A stretch of DNA of 49,508 nucleotides from Gemella haemolysans. Lineage in GTDB: Bacteria; Bacillota; Bacilli; Staphylococcales; Gemellaceae. Shown piece by piece: positions 1-8,100 of this stretch. The DNA lies in assembly GCF_028308085.1 (NCBI RefSeq), contig NZ_JAQMFS010000093.1, positions 1 through 49,508 of the forward strand, written 5' to 3'. Every line of letters begins with the position of its first letter. The stretch's first letter is position 1. The translations under genes and the position numbers were made by a program. The notes under the pieces were generated by a model. It was not told where the DNA came from and made no database searches. It worked only from the letters and a program-made list of their open reading frames with translations.

Positions 1-1164
1 GGAAAAGTATTAATCACATATCCAGATAATAGTACGGAAGAAGTGCCAGTAACGGTAGAAGTAACGCCACAAAAAGATGACTACAATCCACAACCCAAAC
101 CACAAACTATTACAAATGGAGATATTCCGAATGCAAACGAGAGTATAGAGAATGTGAACGAGTTGCCAGAGGGAACAAGAGTAGAATGGAAAAATGGAAT
201 AGTTCCTAATACTGATACTCCAGGAAGTGTTTCTGCGAAAATAACAATAACGTATCCAGATAATAGTACGGATGATGTAGATGTAACAATTACAGTTAAT
301 AAACAAACAGCAAAAGGAGATCCAGAAGTCCAACCAACGTTACCAGAATTCAGTGGAGGAGTAAATGGAGATCCAGAAGTTCAACCAACGTTACCAGAAT
401 TCAGTGGAGGAGTAAATGGAGATCCAGAGGAACAACCAACGTTACCAGAATTCAACGGAGGAGTAAACGGAGATCCAGAAGTTCAGCCAGGTTTACCAGA
501 ATTCAGTGGAGGAGTGAATGGAGATCCAGAAGCCCAACCAACGTTACCAGAATTCAGTGGAGGAGTAAACGGTGATCCAGAGGAACAACCAGCGTTACCG
601 GAATTCAACGGAGGAGTAAATGGAGATCCAGAAGAGCAACCAGTGTTACCAGAATTCAACGGAGGAGTGAACGGAGACCCAGAAGAACAACCAACGTTAC
701 CAGAATTCAACGGAGGAGTAAATGGAGATCCAGAAATTCAACCAGAGGTACAAAAAAATAAACTTATTATTACTAAATGGATTGATGAAAATGGTAATGA
801 ATTGAAACCAACAGATGCTAAATATCCTAAAGTATTAGGAGAAGTAAATGAAGCATTTGAACATGGAGACATAGAAGGTTATGAATTTATAAGAACTGAA
901 GTAAATAAATCTGGAGATATTGTTATACATATCTTTAGAAAACGCCCTAACAACGGATTTGGTAAGGTTCATAATATTGAAGAAATACTTACACCGACAG
1001 TTGCTAAAAGAGTAAATTTAGAAAAATCTAGTAGAATAGAAAAAACATCTAAGCGTTTAGCTAATACTGGAGAAACTGATAGTAGCACTGAATTAGCAGG
1101 ATTAGGATTAGCAATCGTAGGGCTGTTTGCTGCTATGAAACGCCGTAAAAAGGAAGAAGAGTAA
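1..1164 (+). CDS. Cell-wall-anchored repeat surface protein, C-terminal part (5' end outside window)
   Basis: The frame is open from base 1, so this is the last 387 residues of a longer protein; the first in-frame GTG at 43 is an internal Val. In order: two Rib/alpha-like segments, each containing TYPDNST (near residues 7 and 85), then eight 17-residue repeats of the type GDPEVQPTLPEFSGGVN plus a partial ninth (residues 106-248). Next is a MucBP-like segment beginning KLIITKWIDENGNELKP, and finally an LANTG sorting signal (bases 1057-1071), a hydrophobic stretch and the tail MKRRKKEEE. The role is inferred as a sortase-anchored adhesin or wall-spanning stalk protein; the ligand is unknown. 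The proline- and acid-rich repeats look like a spacer lifting distal domains off the wall. The motif has Ala where LPxTG has Pro. A terminator follows at 1213. Confidence is high for the class and low for binding function. Confidence 0.9.
   Translation, partial: GKVLITYPDNSTEEVPVTVEVTPQKDDYNPQPKPQTITNGDIPNANESIENVNELPEGTRVEWKNGIVPNTDTPGSVSAKITITYPDNSTDDVDVTITVNKQTAKGDPEVQPTLPEFSGGVNGDPEVQPTLPEFSGGVNGDPEEQPTLPEFNGGVNGDPEVQPGLPEFSGGVNGDPEAQPTLPEFSGGVNGDPEEQPALPEFNGGVNGDPEEQPVLPEFNGGVNGDPEEQPTLPEFNGGVNGDPEIQPEVQKNKLIITKWIDENGNELKPTDAKYPKVLGEVNEAFEHGDIEGYEFIRTEVNKSGDIVIHIFRKRPNNGFGKVHNIEEILTPTVAKRVNLEKSSRIEKTSKRLANTGETDSSTELAGLGLAIVGLFAAMKRRKKEEE
316..723 (+). repeat. Eight tandem 51-bp repeats (17 residues each)
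   Basis: Each unit starts GGAGATCCAGA and encodes GDPE-x-QP-x-LPEF(S/N)GGVN. Units begin at 316, 367, 418, 469, 520, 571, 622 and 673, with a partial ninth at 724. Variation is limited mostly to a few codons, which indicates recent duplication or homogenisation. Copy number is likely to vary between strains. Confidence 0.95.
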
Positions 1165-1212
1165 GTTAGGTTTCAATATCACTATAAATCCTTGATACAA
1201 GTATAAATAAAA

Positions 1213-1242
1213 AATCCCTTGGAATTAATTTTCCAAGGGATT
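1213..1242 (+). terminator. Intrinsic terminator of the surface protein gene
   Basis: Perfect 12-bp stem AATCCCTTGGAA / TTCCAAGGGATT with a 6-nt loop, 48 nt after the stop codon. The tail (TTCTTATG) is only moderately T-rich. It could work in both directions, since an A-run precedes it. Confidence 0.75.
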
Positions 1243-1257
1243 CTTATGTATATTAAA

Positions 1258-1280
1258 AAGATCTGACATTGTCAGATCTT
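1258..1280 (-). terminator. Intrinsic terminator of mscL
   Basis: 10-bp perfect stem AAGATCTGAC / GTCAGATCTT with a 3-nt loop. On the minus strand it lies 14 nt past the mscL stop and is followed by TTTTTAATA. Confidence 0.8.
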
Positions 1281-1294
1281 AAAATTTTAATTTA

Positions 1295-1663
1295 TTATTT
1301 TTTTAATAAATCACGGATTTCTTTAAGAAGTTCTTCTTTAGCATCAACTTCTGGTGTTTCTTCTGCAGCTTCTTCTTTAGACATTTTATCTTTAGCTGTG
1401 TTAATTGCTTTAACGAATAAGAAGATTGCGAATGCTGTGATTAAGAAGTCGATAGTGATTTGGATGAAGTTACCGTATTTAATACCTTCCCATGCTAAGT
1501 TTGTGAAATCTGGCTTAGCTGGGAATACAAGAGCGATAAGTGGCATCATAATGTCAGTTACTAATGAACTAACGATTTTACCAAAAGCAGCTCCCATGAT
1601 AACCCCGATAGCTAGGTCTAATACGTTACCTTTAAATGCAAATTTTTTAAATTCGTTTAACAT
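1295..1663 (-). CDS. mscL: Large-conductance mechanosensitive channel MscL
   Basis: Forms a homopentameric membrane pore that opens under membrane tension and releases solutes during hypo-osmotic shock. At 122 residues it is at the short end of the family. The N-terminal amphipathic helix and first transmembrane helix are [22 protein letters not shown] (split here as [11 protein letters not shown], then [11 protein letters not shown]), with the gate-lining Gly/Ala pattern. A periplasm-facing loop follows, then TM2 near residues 68-88 ([17 protein letters not shown]). The C-terminal bundle ends [13 protein letters not shown]. An AGAAGGAG ribosome site sits 9 nt upstream of the ATG. The gene is monocistronic, with its own promoter (1704-1732) and terminator (1258-1280). 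Nothing unusual is seen. Confidence 0.97.
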   Translation of the reverse strand: MLNEFKKFAFKGNVLDLAIGVIMGAAFGKIVSSLVTDIMMPLIALVFPAKPDFTNLAWEGIKYGNFIQITIDFLITAFAIFLFVKAINTAKDKMSKEEAAEETPEVDAKEELLKEIRDLLKK

Positions 1664-1703
1664 AAAAATAATTCTCCTTCTATAAAATTTTAAATACCTC
1701 AGT

Positions 1704-1732
1704 ATAATATATCAAAATTGAAATAAAATCAA
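1704..1732 (-). promoter_or_regulatory. mscL promoter
   Basis: On the minus strand TTGATT, a 17-bp spacer, then TATTAT; the -10 is about 40 nt upstream of the ATG. The rest of the gap (1733-1902) is AT-rich and holds one A/T-only hairpin at 1843-1869 (AAAAAACAAT / ATTGTTTTTT) with no clear role. Confidence 0.65.
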
Positions 1733-1902
1733 GTATAAAGTTAAAAAAATGAGAAAAAATTTAAAAAAGTTTAAGTGAACGTATTCTAATCTCAATTGTC
1801 ATATAATTTAAATATATTTTTATAAATTATTTATATTTTTTTAAAAAACAATATATGTAATTGTTTTTTAGATATACTGTATTTGTAATTAGTAACTAAA
1901 TT

Positions 1903-1931
1903 ACCGAATAAACAAGAAAACTAACCGAATA
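1903..1931 (+). promoter_or_regulatory. Direct repeats ACCGAATA, candidate LytTR-regulator site
   Basis: ACCGAATA occurs at 1903-1910 and 1924-1931, exactly 21 bp apart, so both copies face the same side of the helix. LytTR-domain regulators typically bind short direct repeats with this spacing upstream of the -35 region. The LytTR gene starts 65 nt downstream, and the AT-rich stretch at 1957-1976 could supply the -10. That this is an autoregulatory site is inference. Confidence 0.5.
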
Positions 1932-1995
1932 TGCATTATCTATAGATTTTTAAATATTTATTATATAAAATATAATTATGAAAGGAGCTAAAGAT

Positions 1996-2430
1996 ATGAA
2001 AGTTGAATTAAATATAGATAAGAAATTTGGAGAAACAATAGTTACTATATCAACAAATAAAGTGAATGATGAGATTCAAAATTTAGTGAATTATATAGAA
2101 AATAAGGATGATTACTTTATAGGAGTTTTAGATGGGAAAGTACGTTTATTAAATACGGAGGATATTATAAGGGTATATGTTGAAGATAGAAAAGTATATG
2201 TAGTTACAGTTGAGGGTAGATTTATTGTTAGAAAAAAATTATATGAAATGCAGAGCACGTTAACTAAGGATTTTATAAAAATATCTCAAAGTGAAATAGC
2301 TAATATTAAATATATCCATAGCTTAGATTTAGGATTGAGAGGAACAATAGTTATAAATTATAAAAATTCGGATATAAGTTATGTATCACGTAGGATGTTA
2401 AAAGAATTTAAGGCTAAATTAGGTTTATAG
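1996..2430 (+). CDS. LytTR-family DNA-binding transcriptional regulator
   Basis: 144 residues with no receiver domain. The C-terminal ~100 residues form a LytTR DNA-binding domain (RLLNTEDIIRVYVEDRKVYVVT, split as RLLNTEDIIRVY and VEDRKVYVVT; then FIKISQSEIANIKYIHSLDL and YVSRRMLKEFKAKLG). An earlier in-frame ATG exists at 1978, but AAAGGAG at 1981-1987 lies between the two ATGs, 8 nt before 1996, so 1996 is the start. The neighbour, 11 nt downstream, is a DUF3021 membrane protein. LytTR plus small membrane protein pairs are known two-gene systems in Firmicutes (for example HdrRM and BrsRM of streptococci), in which the membrane partner restrains the regulator. The same arrangement is inferred here. 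Direct repeats upstream may be its operator. The target genes and signal are not visible. Confidence 0.88.
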   Translation: MKVELNIDKKFGETIVTISTNKVNDEIQNLVNYIENKDDYFIGVLDGKVRLLNTEDIIRVYVEDRKVYVVTVEGRFIVRKKLYEMQSTLTKDFIKISQSEIANIKYIHSLDLGLRGTIVINYKNSDISYVSRRMLKEFKAKLGL

Positions 2431-2441
2431 GAGGGCTTAAA

Positions 2442-2885
2442 ATGAAATTATTTCAAAAAATTGTAATATTTATGTTGTTAGGGGTAGGAGTAGGAAATGT
2501 TATTAATCTGATATTCGGTATTTTGTATGGTCAGTATTATCCTGGTATGCCATTATATATTCAGAGTTTTGATAATTTAAATATGGCAGTATTAATTCAA
2601 ACCTTAGTATACGCTATTTTAGGTATATTACAAGGATTAGCTGGTAAAGTATTTCAAAGTAAGTTAAATGATAATATAGTAATAGTATTTGTATCTCATT
2701 ATTTTCTTATTATATTACCACTTGTGTTAGCGGGTTATTATTTGAAATGGTTTAGTAGTTTTACTACTTTAATTTTAATGCTGATTACAGCTACTGTGGT
2801 TTATATTTTAATAGGAATAGTTCGATATTTTAGTATTAAAAATAGTATAAGTGAGATAAATATAAAATTAAGAGATAATAGATAG
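2442..2885 (+). CDS. DUF3021 family four-helix membrane protein (partner of LytTR regulator)
   Basis: 147 residues with four predicted membrane helices, roughly residues 5-28, 45-70, 80-103 and 108-130, and a charged C-terminus (SISEINIKLRDNR-like). The pattern matches DUF3021 proteins, which are almost always encoded next to a LytTR regulator. The ribosome site GGAGGG begins at the stop codon of the regulator, so the two genes are co-translated or at least co-transcribed. By analogy with other LytTR membrane partners it probably binds or inhibits the regulator at the membrane; this is inference. A strong terminator follows at 2906. Confidence 0.85.
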   Translation: MKLFQKIVIFMLLGVGVGNVINLIFGILYGQYYPGMPLYIQSFDNLNMAVLIQTLVYAILGILQGLAGKVFQSKLNDNIVIVFVSHYFLIILPLVLAGYYLKWFSSFTTLILMLITATVVYILIGIVRYFSIKNSISEINIKLRDNR

Positions 2886-2905
2886 GATTTCGCTAGTAAC
2901 AAAGG

Positions 2906-2941
2906 AGGAGCAACACGAATTAATAATTTTGTGTTGCTCCT
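2906..2941 (+). terminator. Terminator of the LytTR-DUF3021 operon
   Basis: 11-bp perfect stem AGGAGCAACAC / GTGTTGCTCCT with an AT-rich loop, followed by ATAATCTTTTTATT. Confidence 0.85.
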
Positions 2942-2955
2942 ATAATCTTTTTATT

Positions 2956-3020
2956 AATTGGGAGTGACTCAAAAACCGTGATTTCTTAAGAAACAAGATT
3001 TTATCGAGTTACCTCCAATT
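2956..3020 (-). repeat. Imperfect palindromic repeat, GAGTGACTC family (copy A), terminator of the DUF948/murC operon
   Basis: Outer arms AATTGGGAGTGACTC and GAGTTACCTCCAATT pair with a few mismatches; an inner TTTCTTAAGAAA palindrome sits between them. It lies 6 nt past the stop of the minus-strand DUF948 gene, between convergent genes. The right arm (ATTTTATCGAGTTACCTCC) matches 16 of 19 bases of the inverted end of the element at 49490-49508. Confidence 0.6.
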
Positions 3021-3026
3021 AAAATA

Positions 3027-3545
3027 TTATTTTTCTTCTTCAACTTTATCTTTCTTTAAGAATTTATTAAGTAGATTAGAAGCTTTAGCTTTGTTTTCTT
3101 CTACTTTTTCAGAAAGATTTTCTATTTTTTGATCAGTATTTTTTTTGAATCCAGTAACATTAGATTTCATATTATCAACAGATGATTGTAATCCATTGAT
3201 AGATGATGCTAATCCTTCTGCTGAGTTGAATAGTGGATCTAATTTTTCAGATTTAACTTGTAAATCTTCAGCTAGGATATTTGTGTTTTGTAATAAAATA
3301 TTAGTTTCTGCCATAATCGGCTCTAAGTTACCTTCAACTTTTTTAACTGTTTCATTTAAATCTTTAGCAAGAGCAAGAGCGTCTTCTGCGATGTTCGTAA
3401 CATCTTCTACACATTCAGTAGCAACGACTACAGATTTTCTAACAGTTTTAAGTGTAATAGCGGTACTTATACATAGGATTAAAACACCGACACCTGCTAA
3501 AAAGATTCCAGCGTATGCTAAAATTAACCAGTTTATATCTAACAT
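3027..3545 (-). CDS. DUF948 family protein (YtxG-like), single-pass coiled-coil membrane protein
   Basis: 172 residues. An N-terminal membrane helix (about residues 5-30, ILAYAGIFLAGVGVLILCIS) is followed by a long heptad-rich helix (TLKTVRKSVVVATECVEDV onward) and a Lys/Glu-rich tail. This is the DUF948 architecture of Bacillus YtxG; its molecular function is not established. AAGGAGG lies 9 nt before the ATG. It follows murC on the minus strand with a 63-nt gap and no terminator between. The murC-ytxG neighbourhood is conserved in Bacillales, which suggests a cell-envelope role (inference). Confidence 0.88.
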   Translation of the reverse strand: MLDINWLILAYAGIFLAGVGVLILCISTAITLKTVRKSVVVATECVEDVTNIAEDALALAKDLNETVKKVEGNLEPIMAETNILLQNTNILAEDLQVKSEKLDPLFNSAEGLASSINGLQSSVDNMKSNVTGFKKNTDQKIENLSEKVEENKAKASNLLNKFLKKDKVEEEK

Positions 3546-3608
3546 AAAGTTTTCCTCCTTGGGTTGTTATAATCAATTATATTTTAAGCTTATTATAAAT
3601 ACAACTAA

Positions 3609-4913
3609 TTATTTTGATTTTTGTTCTATAAATTTGTGACAAAGTTTATTGATATTTCCTGCTCCCATAAATAGGAATACACTATTATCAAAGTTTAATT
3701 TATCGAAATCTTCTTCGCTATTTATAATTTGAGAACCTTTAGTTACTTTTTGTAAGTCTTCAATACCTACGATTTTTTCTTTTTCACGTACTGAGGCAAA
3801 GATTGGGCAAAGGAATACTTTATCCGCTGTTTCTAAGCTTTCAGCAAATTCGTTTAGGAATTTGGCTGTACGTGTATATGTATGAGGTTGGAAAATGGCA
3901 ATAACTTCTTTATCAGCATATTTTCTACGTGCACTATTTATTGTAGCTTTAATTTCACTAGGATGGTGAGCATAATCATCTACAACTACACTATTTCCAA
4001 TTTTATGTTCACTAAATCGTCTTTCTGCAGGTTTATACTGGCTAAGAGATTCTTGAATTTTTTCTACACTAATTCCATTTAGGTCAGCTAAAGCAATAGC
4101 TGATGTTGCATTAGAAATATCATGTAATCCAAATACTGCCATAGTAAATGTTCCAAGTAGTTCAGAGTTTTTGTAAATGTTAAAATTACTATGTTCTGAT
4201 GTAGTTTGGACATTTTTTATTTGATAGTCATTTCCATCGTTGAATCCATATTTTACAGTTTTTGCATTTGCAGGTTTAAGTTGCGAAGCTAAACGATCGT
4301 CTCCACAAATAACAACTGTATTTTTAACCTGATTTACAAAGCTTTGGAATGCGTCAAACATATCGTGTTCATCATTAAAGTAATCCGGGTGATCAAAGTC
4401 AATATTTGTTACAACAGCATAATCAGGATAATATGCTAAGAAGTGTCTGTAGTACTCACATGCTTCAGCTATCATATACTCTGAATTTTTCTCACCGTGT
4501 CCAGTTCCATCTCCGATTAAGTATGAAGTAACGTGACTGTGTTTAAAAATATTACTTATCATAGTAGTTGTAGTAGTTTTACCATGAGCTCCTGTTACTG
4601 CGATTGAAGGTATTTCAGAAAGAAGTTTACCAAGGAATTGAGAATAAGTATAAGTAGTTAAACCTAATTCTTTAGCTCTTCTATATTCGACATGTGTTTC
4701 GTCGAAAGCATTTCCTAGAATTACTTCATATCCTTCTTTAATGTTTTCTGCCCCATAGTAGTACATTGGGATGTTTCTTTGTTCTAATTTTTCTTGTGTA
4801 AAAAAGTATGTTTCCTCGTCTGAACCTTGCACTTCATTACCCATATCATAAGCGATTTGTGCAAGAGAGCTCATTCCGGAACCTTTTATACCTATAAAAT
4901 GATATTTACTCAT
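3609..4913 (-). CDS. murC: UDP-N-acetylmuramate--L-alanine ligase MurC
   Basis: Adds L-Ala to UDP-MurNAc using ATP, the first peptide-building step of peptidoglycan synthesis in the cytoplasm. 434 residues. The N-terminal UDP-binding Rossmann motif is GIKGSGMSSLA (residues 8-18); the ATP loop GAHGKTTTT is at 108-116; VVDDYAHHPSEI and IFQPHTYTRT are the family motifs of the central and C-terminal domains. The frame is open upstream to 5012, but ATG 4913 has AGGAGA 9 nt before it and matches the usual MurC N-terminus (MSKYHFIGIKG), so the longer form is rejected. The promoter is at 4984-5012, and the gene is likely co-transcribed with the DUF948 gene. All key motifs are intact. Confidence 0.96.
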   Translation of the reverse strand: MSKYHFIGIKGSGMSSLAQIAYDMGNEVQGSDEETYFFTQEKLEQRNIPMYYYGAENIKEGYEVILGNAFDETHVEYRRAKELGLTTYTYSQFLGKLLSEIPSIAVTGAHGKTTTTTMISNIFKHSHVTSYLIGDGTGHGEKNSEYMIAEACEYYRHFLAYYPDYAVVTNIDFDHPDYFNDEHDMFDAFQSFVNQVKNTVVICGDDRLASQLKPANAKTVKYGFNDGNDYQIKNVQTTSEHSNFNIYKNSELLGTFTMAVFGLHDISNATSAIALADLNGISVEKIQESLSQYKPAERRFSEHKIGNSVVVDDYAHHPSEIKATINSARRKYADKEVIAIFQPHTYTRTAKFLNEFAESLETADKVFLCPIFASVREKEKIVGIEDLQKVTKGSQIINSEEDFDKLNFDNSVFLFMGAGNINKLCHKFIEQKSK

Positions 4914-4983
4914 TATAGTGTCTCCTAAGTTTTCATTAATAAAATAAAAAAAATTCTGTAATATTTTTTTCATAAGCAATTCA

Positions 4984-5012
4984 ATTTTACAACAAAACTG
5001 ATAAAAATTCAA
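4984..5012 (-). promoter_or_regulatory. murC promoter
   Basis: Minus strand TTGAAT, 17-bp spacer, TAAAAT. The predicted transcript starts near 4977, giving a leader of about 64 nt before the murC ATG. Confidence 0.65.
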
Positions 5013-5108
5013 TAAATAGGAGTTTATTTCTGATAGGATATTTTCAAAACTTTTCTATATTTTTATTTTGAAACTAATAATGATTTACATAAATTATAGA
5101 CAATTTAA

Positions 5109-5147
5109 AAGAGGGCAATTTAGAAGTATGTTTCAAAATTGCCTCTC
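5109..5147 (-). terminator. Terminator of the giant surface protein gene
   Basis: Stem GAGGGCAATTT / AAATTGCCTCTC with one bulge and a loop of about 13 nt, 38 nt past the stop at 5185; on the minus strand it is followed by TTTTAAATTG. Confidence 0.7.
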
Positions 5148-5184
5148 TTACAATCAATTTAATAAATATTGTTTAGAAATAATA

Positions 5185-8100
5185 TTATTTTCTATTTTTT
5201 CTTCTTCCAAATATTAGTGCACCGCTTAATACTAGTCCGATAGCAGCTAATGAAGCTAAATTATTATTTGATAGTCCAGTTTTAGCTAAATGTTTTCCTG
5301 ATTTTGAATTGTTGATACTTGATAATACACTACTATTTAATGGTGCAATTTGAGTAGGTTGGTTATTTTGCACTTTAGGAGAATCTTGTTTGTTATTTGA
5401 ATCGTTATGTCCTAAAGTAGAAGTAATACCAACGTTAGAGTTATTATGAGAAGTATTAGAGCTATTACTACTATTAGAATCATTGTGAGTTGCATCATGA
5501 TTATCAGTGCTGATAGAAGCATTATCACTGTTATTTGAAGTATTACCACTGTTTCCATTATTTTGTTTAGGTTTATTAGAAACTATTGCGAATTTACTGA
5601 AGTGATCTATTTCAAATGTTACTTTTCCGTCTTTTATTTTTGACTTCATAAGCTCTAGCTCTCCGTTTTCTTTTATGTGATAAACGGCTACATCTTTTTC
5701 ATCTTCTTTTAGAACTATTGCCACAGTACGATTTGCTTTTGAATTAACAACCTTATTATTTTTGTCTAGAAGTTTTAAATCTAATATTCTGATTTGATTG
5801 TCTGCAGGTAAGTTTAATTTTTCTAGAACTGAATTTGCTAAAGCTTTATCTTCTACAGTAGTTGCAGAAAGTTTTGCTGCTGTTGTTTTATCAGTTAAAG
5901 TAACTTTAACTCCTGAAGCGTCATTTGAGAATATATTGTTTATTATATTTTCAGATGGACTCACATTGTTGTTTGTGTTAGTGTTTCCTGAACTTGAATT
6001 ATTATTAGGTTTGTTGTCTGGAGTAGGTTTATCTACAGGTTTGTTACTTCCTGTGTTTTCGTTGTTTTCAGGTTTTACTTCAGTAGAACTGTTATTAGTA
6101 TTATTAGAAGAGTTATTTGGATTATCATTAGCAGTGCTACTATTAGAATTGTCGCTAGGTTTTGTATTACCTACAGTTCCGTTATTGTCTGAATTATTAT
6201 TAGGTTTATTATCTGGAGTAGGTTTATCCACAGGTTTATTATTTCCTGTGTTATCATTATTTCCAGGTTTTACTTCAGTAAAACTGTTATTAGTATTATT
6301 TGAAGAGTTATTTGCATTATCATTAGCAGTGCTACTATTAGAATTGTCGCTAGGTTTTGTATTGTCTACAGTTCCATTGTTTCCTGAATTATTATTAGGT
6401 TTATTATCTGGAGTAGGTTTATCTACAGGTTTGTTACTTCCTGTGTTTTCGTTGTTTCCAGGTTTTACTTCAGTAGAACTGTTATTAGTATTGTTTGAAG
6501 AGTTATTTGCATTATCATTAGCAGTGCTACTATTAGAATTGTCACTTGGTTTTGTATTGTCTACAGTTCCATTATTGCTTGAATTATTATTAGGTTTATT
6601 ATCTGGAGTAGGTTTATCTTCAGGTTTGTTATTTCCTGGGACAGTTTCTTTATCATTTTTATGTTTAGTATACTCTTCTAATGCTTTATCTATGTTAGAT
6701 CTTCCTTCTAAAATTTTATCTATAGATTTTTCTTCATCATATACTTTTTGAGCTTTTTCAGTAGCTTCTTTTAGTTTAGCGTATGCTTCTTTATTAACTC
6801 CTTCTTTATCTTTGTCATCATTAACTAGGATTTTAGCTGTTTCTAAAGGCAATAGAATGTTTGCTCTTTCAGTAGCAAGTTTTTTAGCAACTTCATCGTT
6901 ATCATTTTCAGTTGGTTTGTTATTGCTAGGAGTGTCGACCTTGTCATTAGGTTTGTTGGCATCACTGTTAGCTGGAGTGTCGACTTTGTCGTTAGGTTTG
7001 TTAACTTCGCTGTTAGTTGGAGTGTCGACTTTGTCGTTAGGTTTGTTAACTTCGCTGTTAGTTGGAGTGTCAACTTTGTCGTTAGGTTTATTAACTTCGC
7101 TATTATTAGGAGTATCAACCTTATCGTTAGGTTTGTTAGCTTCATTATTAGATGCATTAGTGTTGTCACTTGGTTTATTTACTTCAGGAGCAGGTGCTTC
7201 TTTTAATCCGTTTACTGCATCTTCGATTTCTTTTAATAAACTAGAACGAGTGTCTTCTAGATTTCTAGTTTCTTTAGCTTTGTTTATGAATTCAGTTGCT
7301 TTAGTAATAGCTGTAGTTAAGTTATTTTTTGACTCATCTGAATAGTTACTTGCAGCTAGTTTGTCTTGAGCTGATTTAACAGCTGTGTCTAGTTTTGAAG
7401 TATCATATCTAAGAAGGTTATAGTATGTTTGAACATCGTTAAATAATTTCAAGATTTCATTAGATTTAGGGTTGTTGTGCACTAAGTCTTCTAGTTTATC
7501 TATTTTTCCTTGAAGATAGTTATCTACAGCATTGATGCTTTCTTCACTATAGTTTTTACTATCTTTATCAGAATTGAAGTTTGCTACAGCTTCAGCGTTT
7601 GAAGTTCTTAATTGAATAAGTAAATCATATTGATTTTTTAAATCTGATAGTTCAGTAAATGCAGTAGAGATTTCTTCTGTGCTGGCAATATTATTTTTCA
7701 ATACATTTTGTGCAGCGTTGATTTTGTTACCGAAGTTTTTAATTACTGCCATATCTTGGCTCACATTTGCATTTTTAAATACATTATTCCAACTATCATA
7801 GTATTTACTTGTAGTCGCTTCGAATAGTGCGTTTAGTTGTTTTTTATCTGCAGTGATAACAGCATTTTCTTTAGGATATTTTACAGATAATACAGCTATA
7901 TTTTCATGTTTGTCAGTACCGAATAATGTACTGCTTGCAAAAGTGTTAAGTTTTATTGTAGATGGTTTTCCTTCGATAGGTATTCTAATTTTTGAAGGAT
8001 ATTTATAAGAATTAGTTACATTATTGTAAGTAACATCGGCAGTATCTTCTTTTAGAACTTGGACATCTTTTTCAGTATCGCCATCGAAGTATGTAAGTTT

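Noticed and set aside
483-710. Minus-strand frame inside the 51-bp repeats
   Set aside because: Antisense of the repeat array with no start signal.
4914-5012. Longer MurC N-terminus (33 extra residues)
   Set aside because: No ribosome site, overlaps the predicted promoter, and the family N-terminus begins at the ATG with AGGAGA.
5798-7345. Long plus-strand frames (317 and 177 codons) opposite the giant surface protein
   Set aside because: They are antisense images of tandem repeats; Leu/Ser-rich repeated translation, no ribosome site, and the minus-strand frame is clearly the real one.
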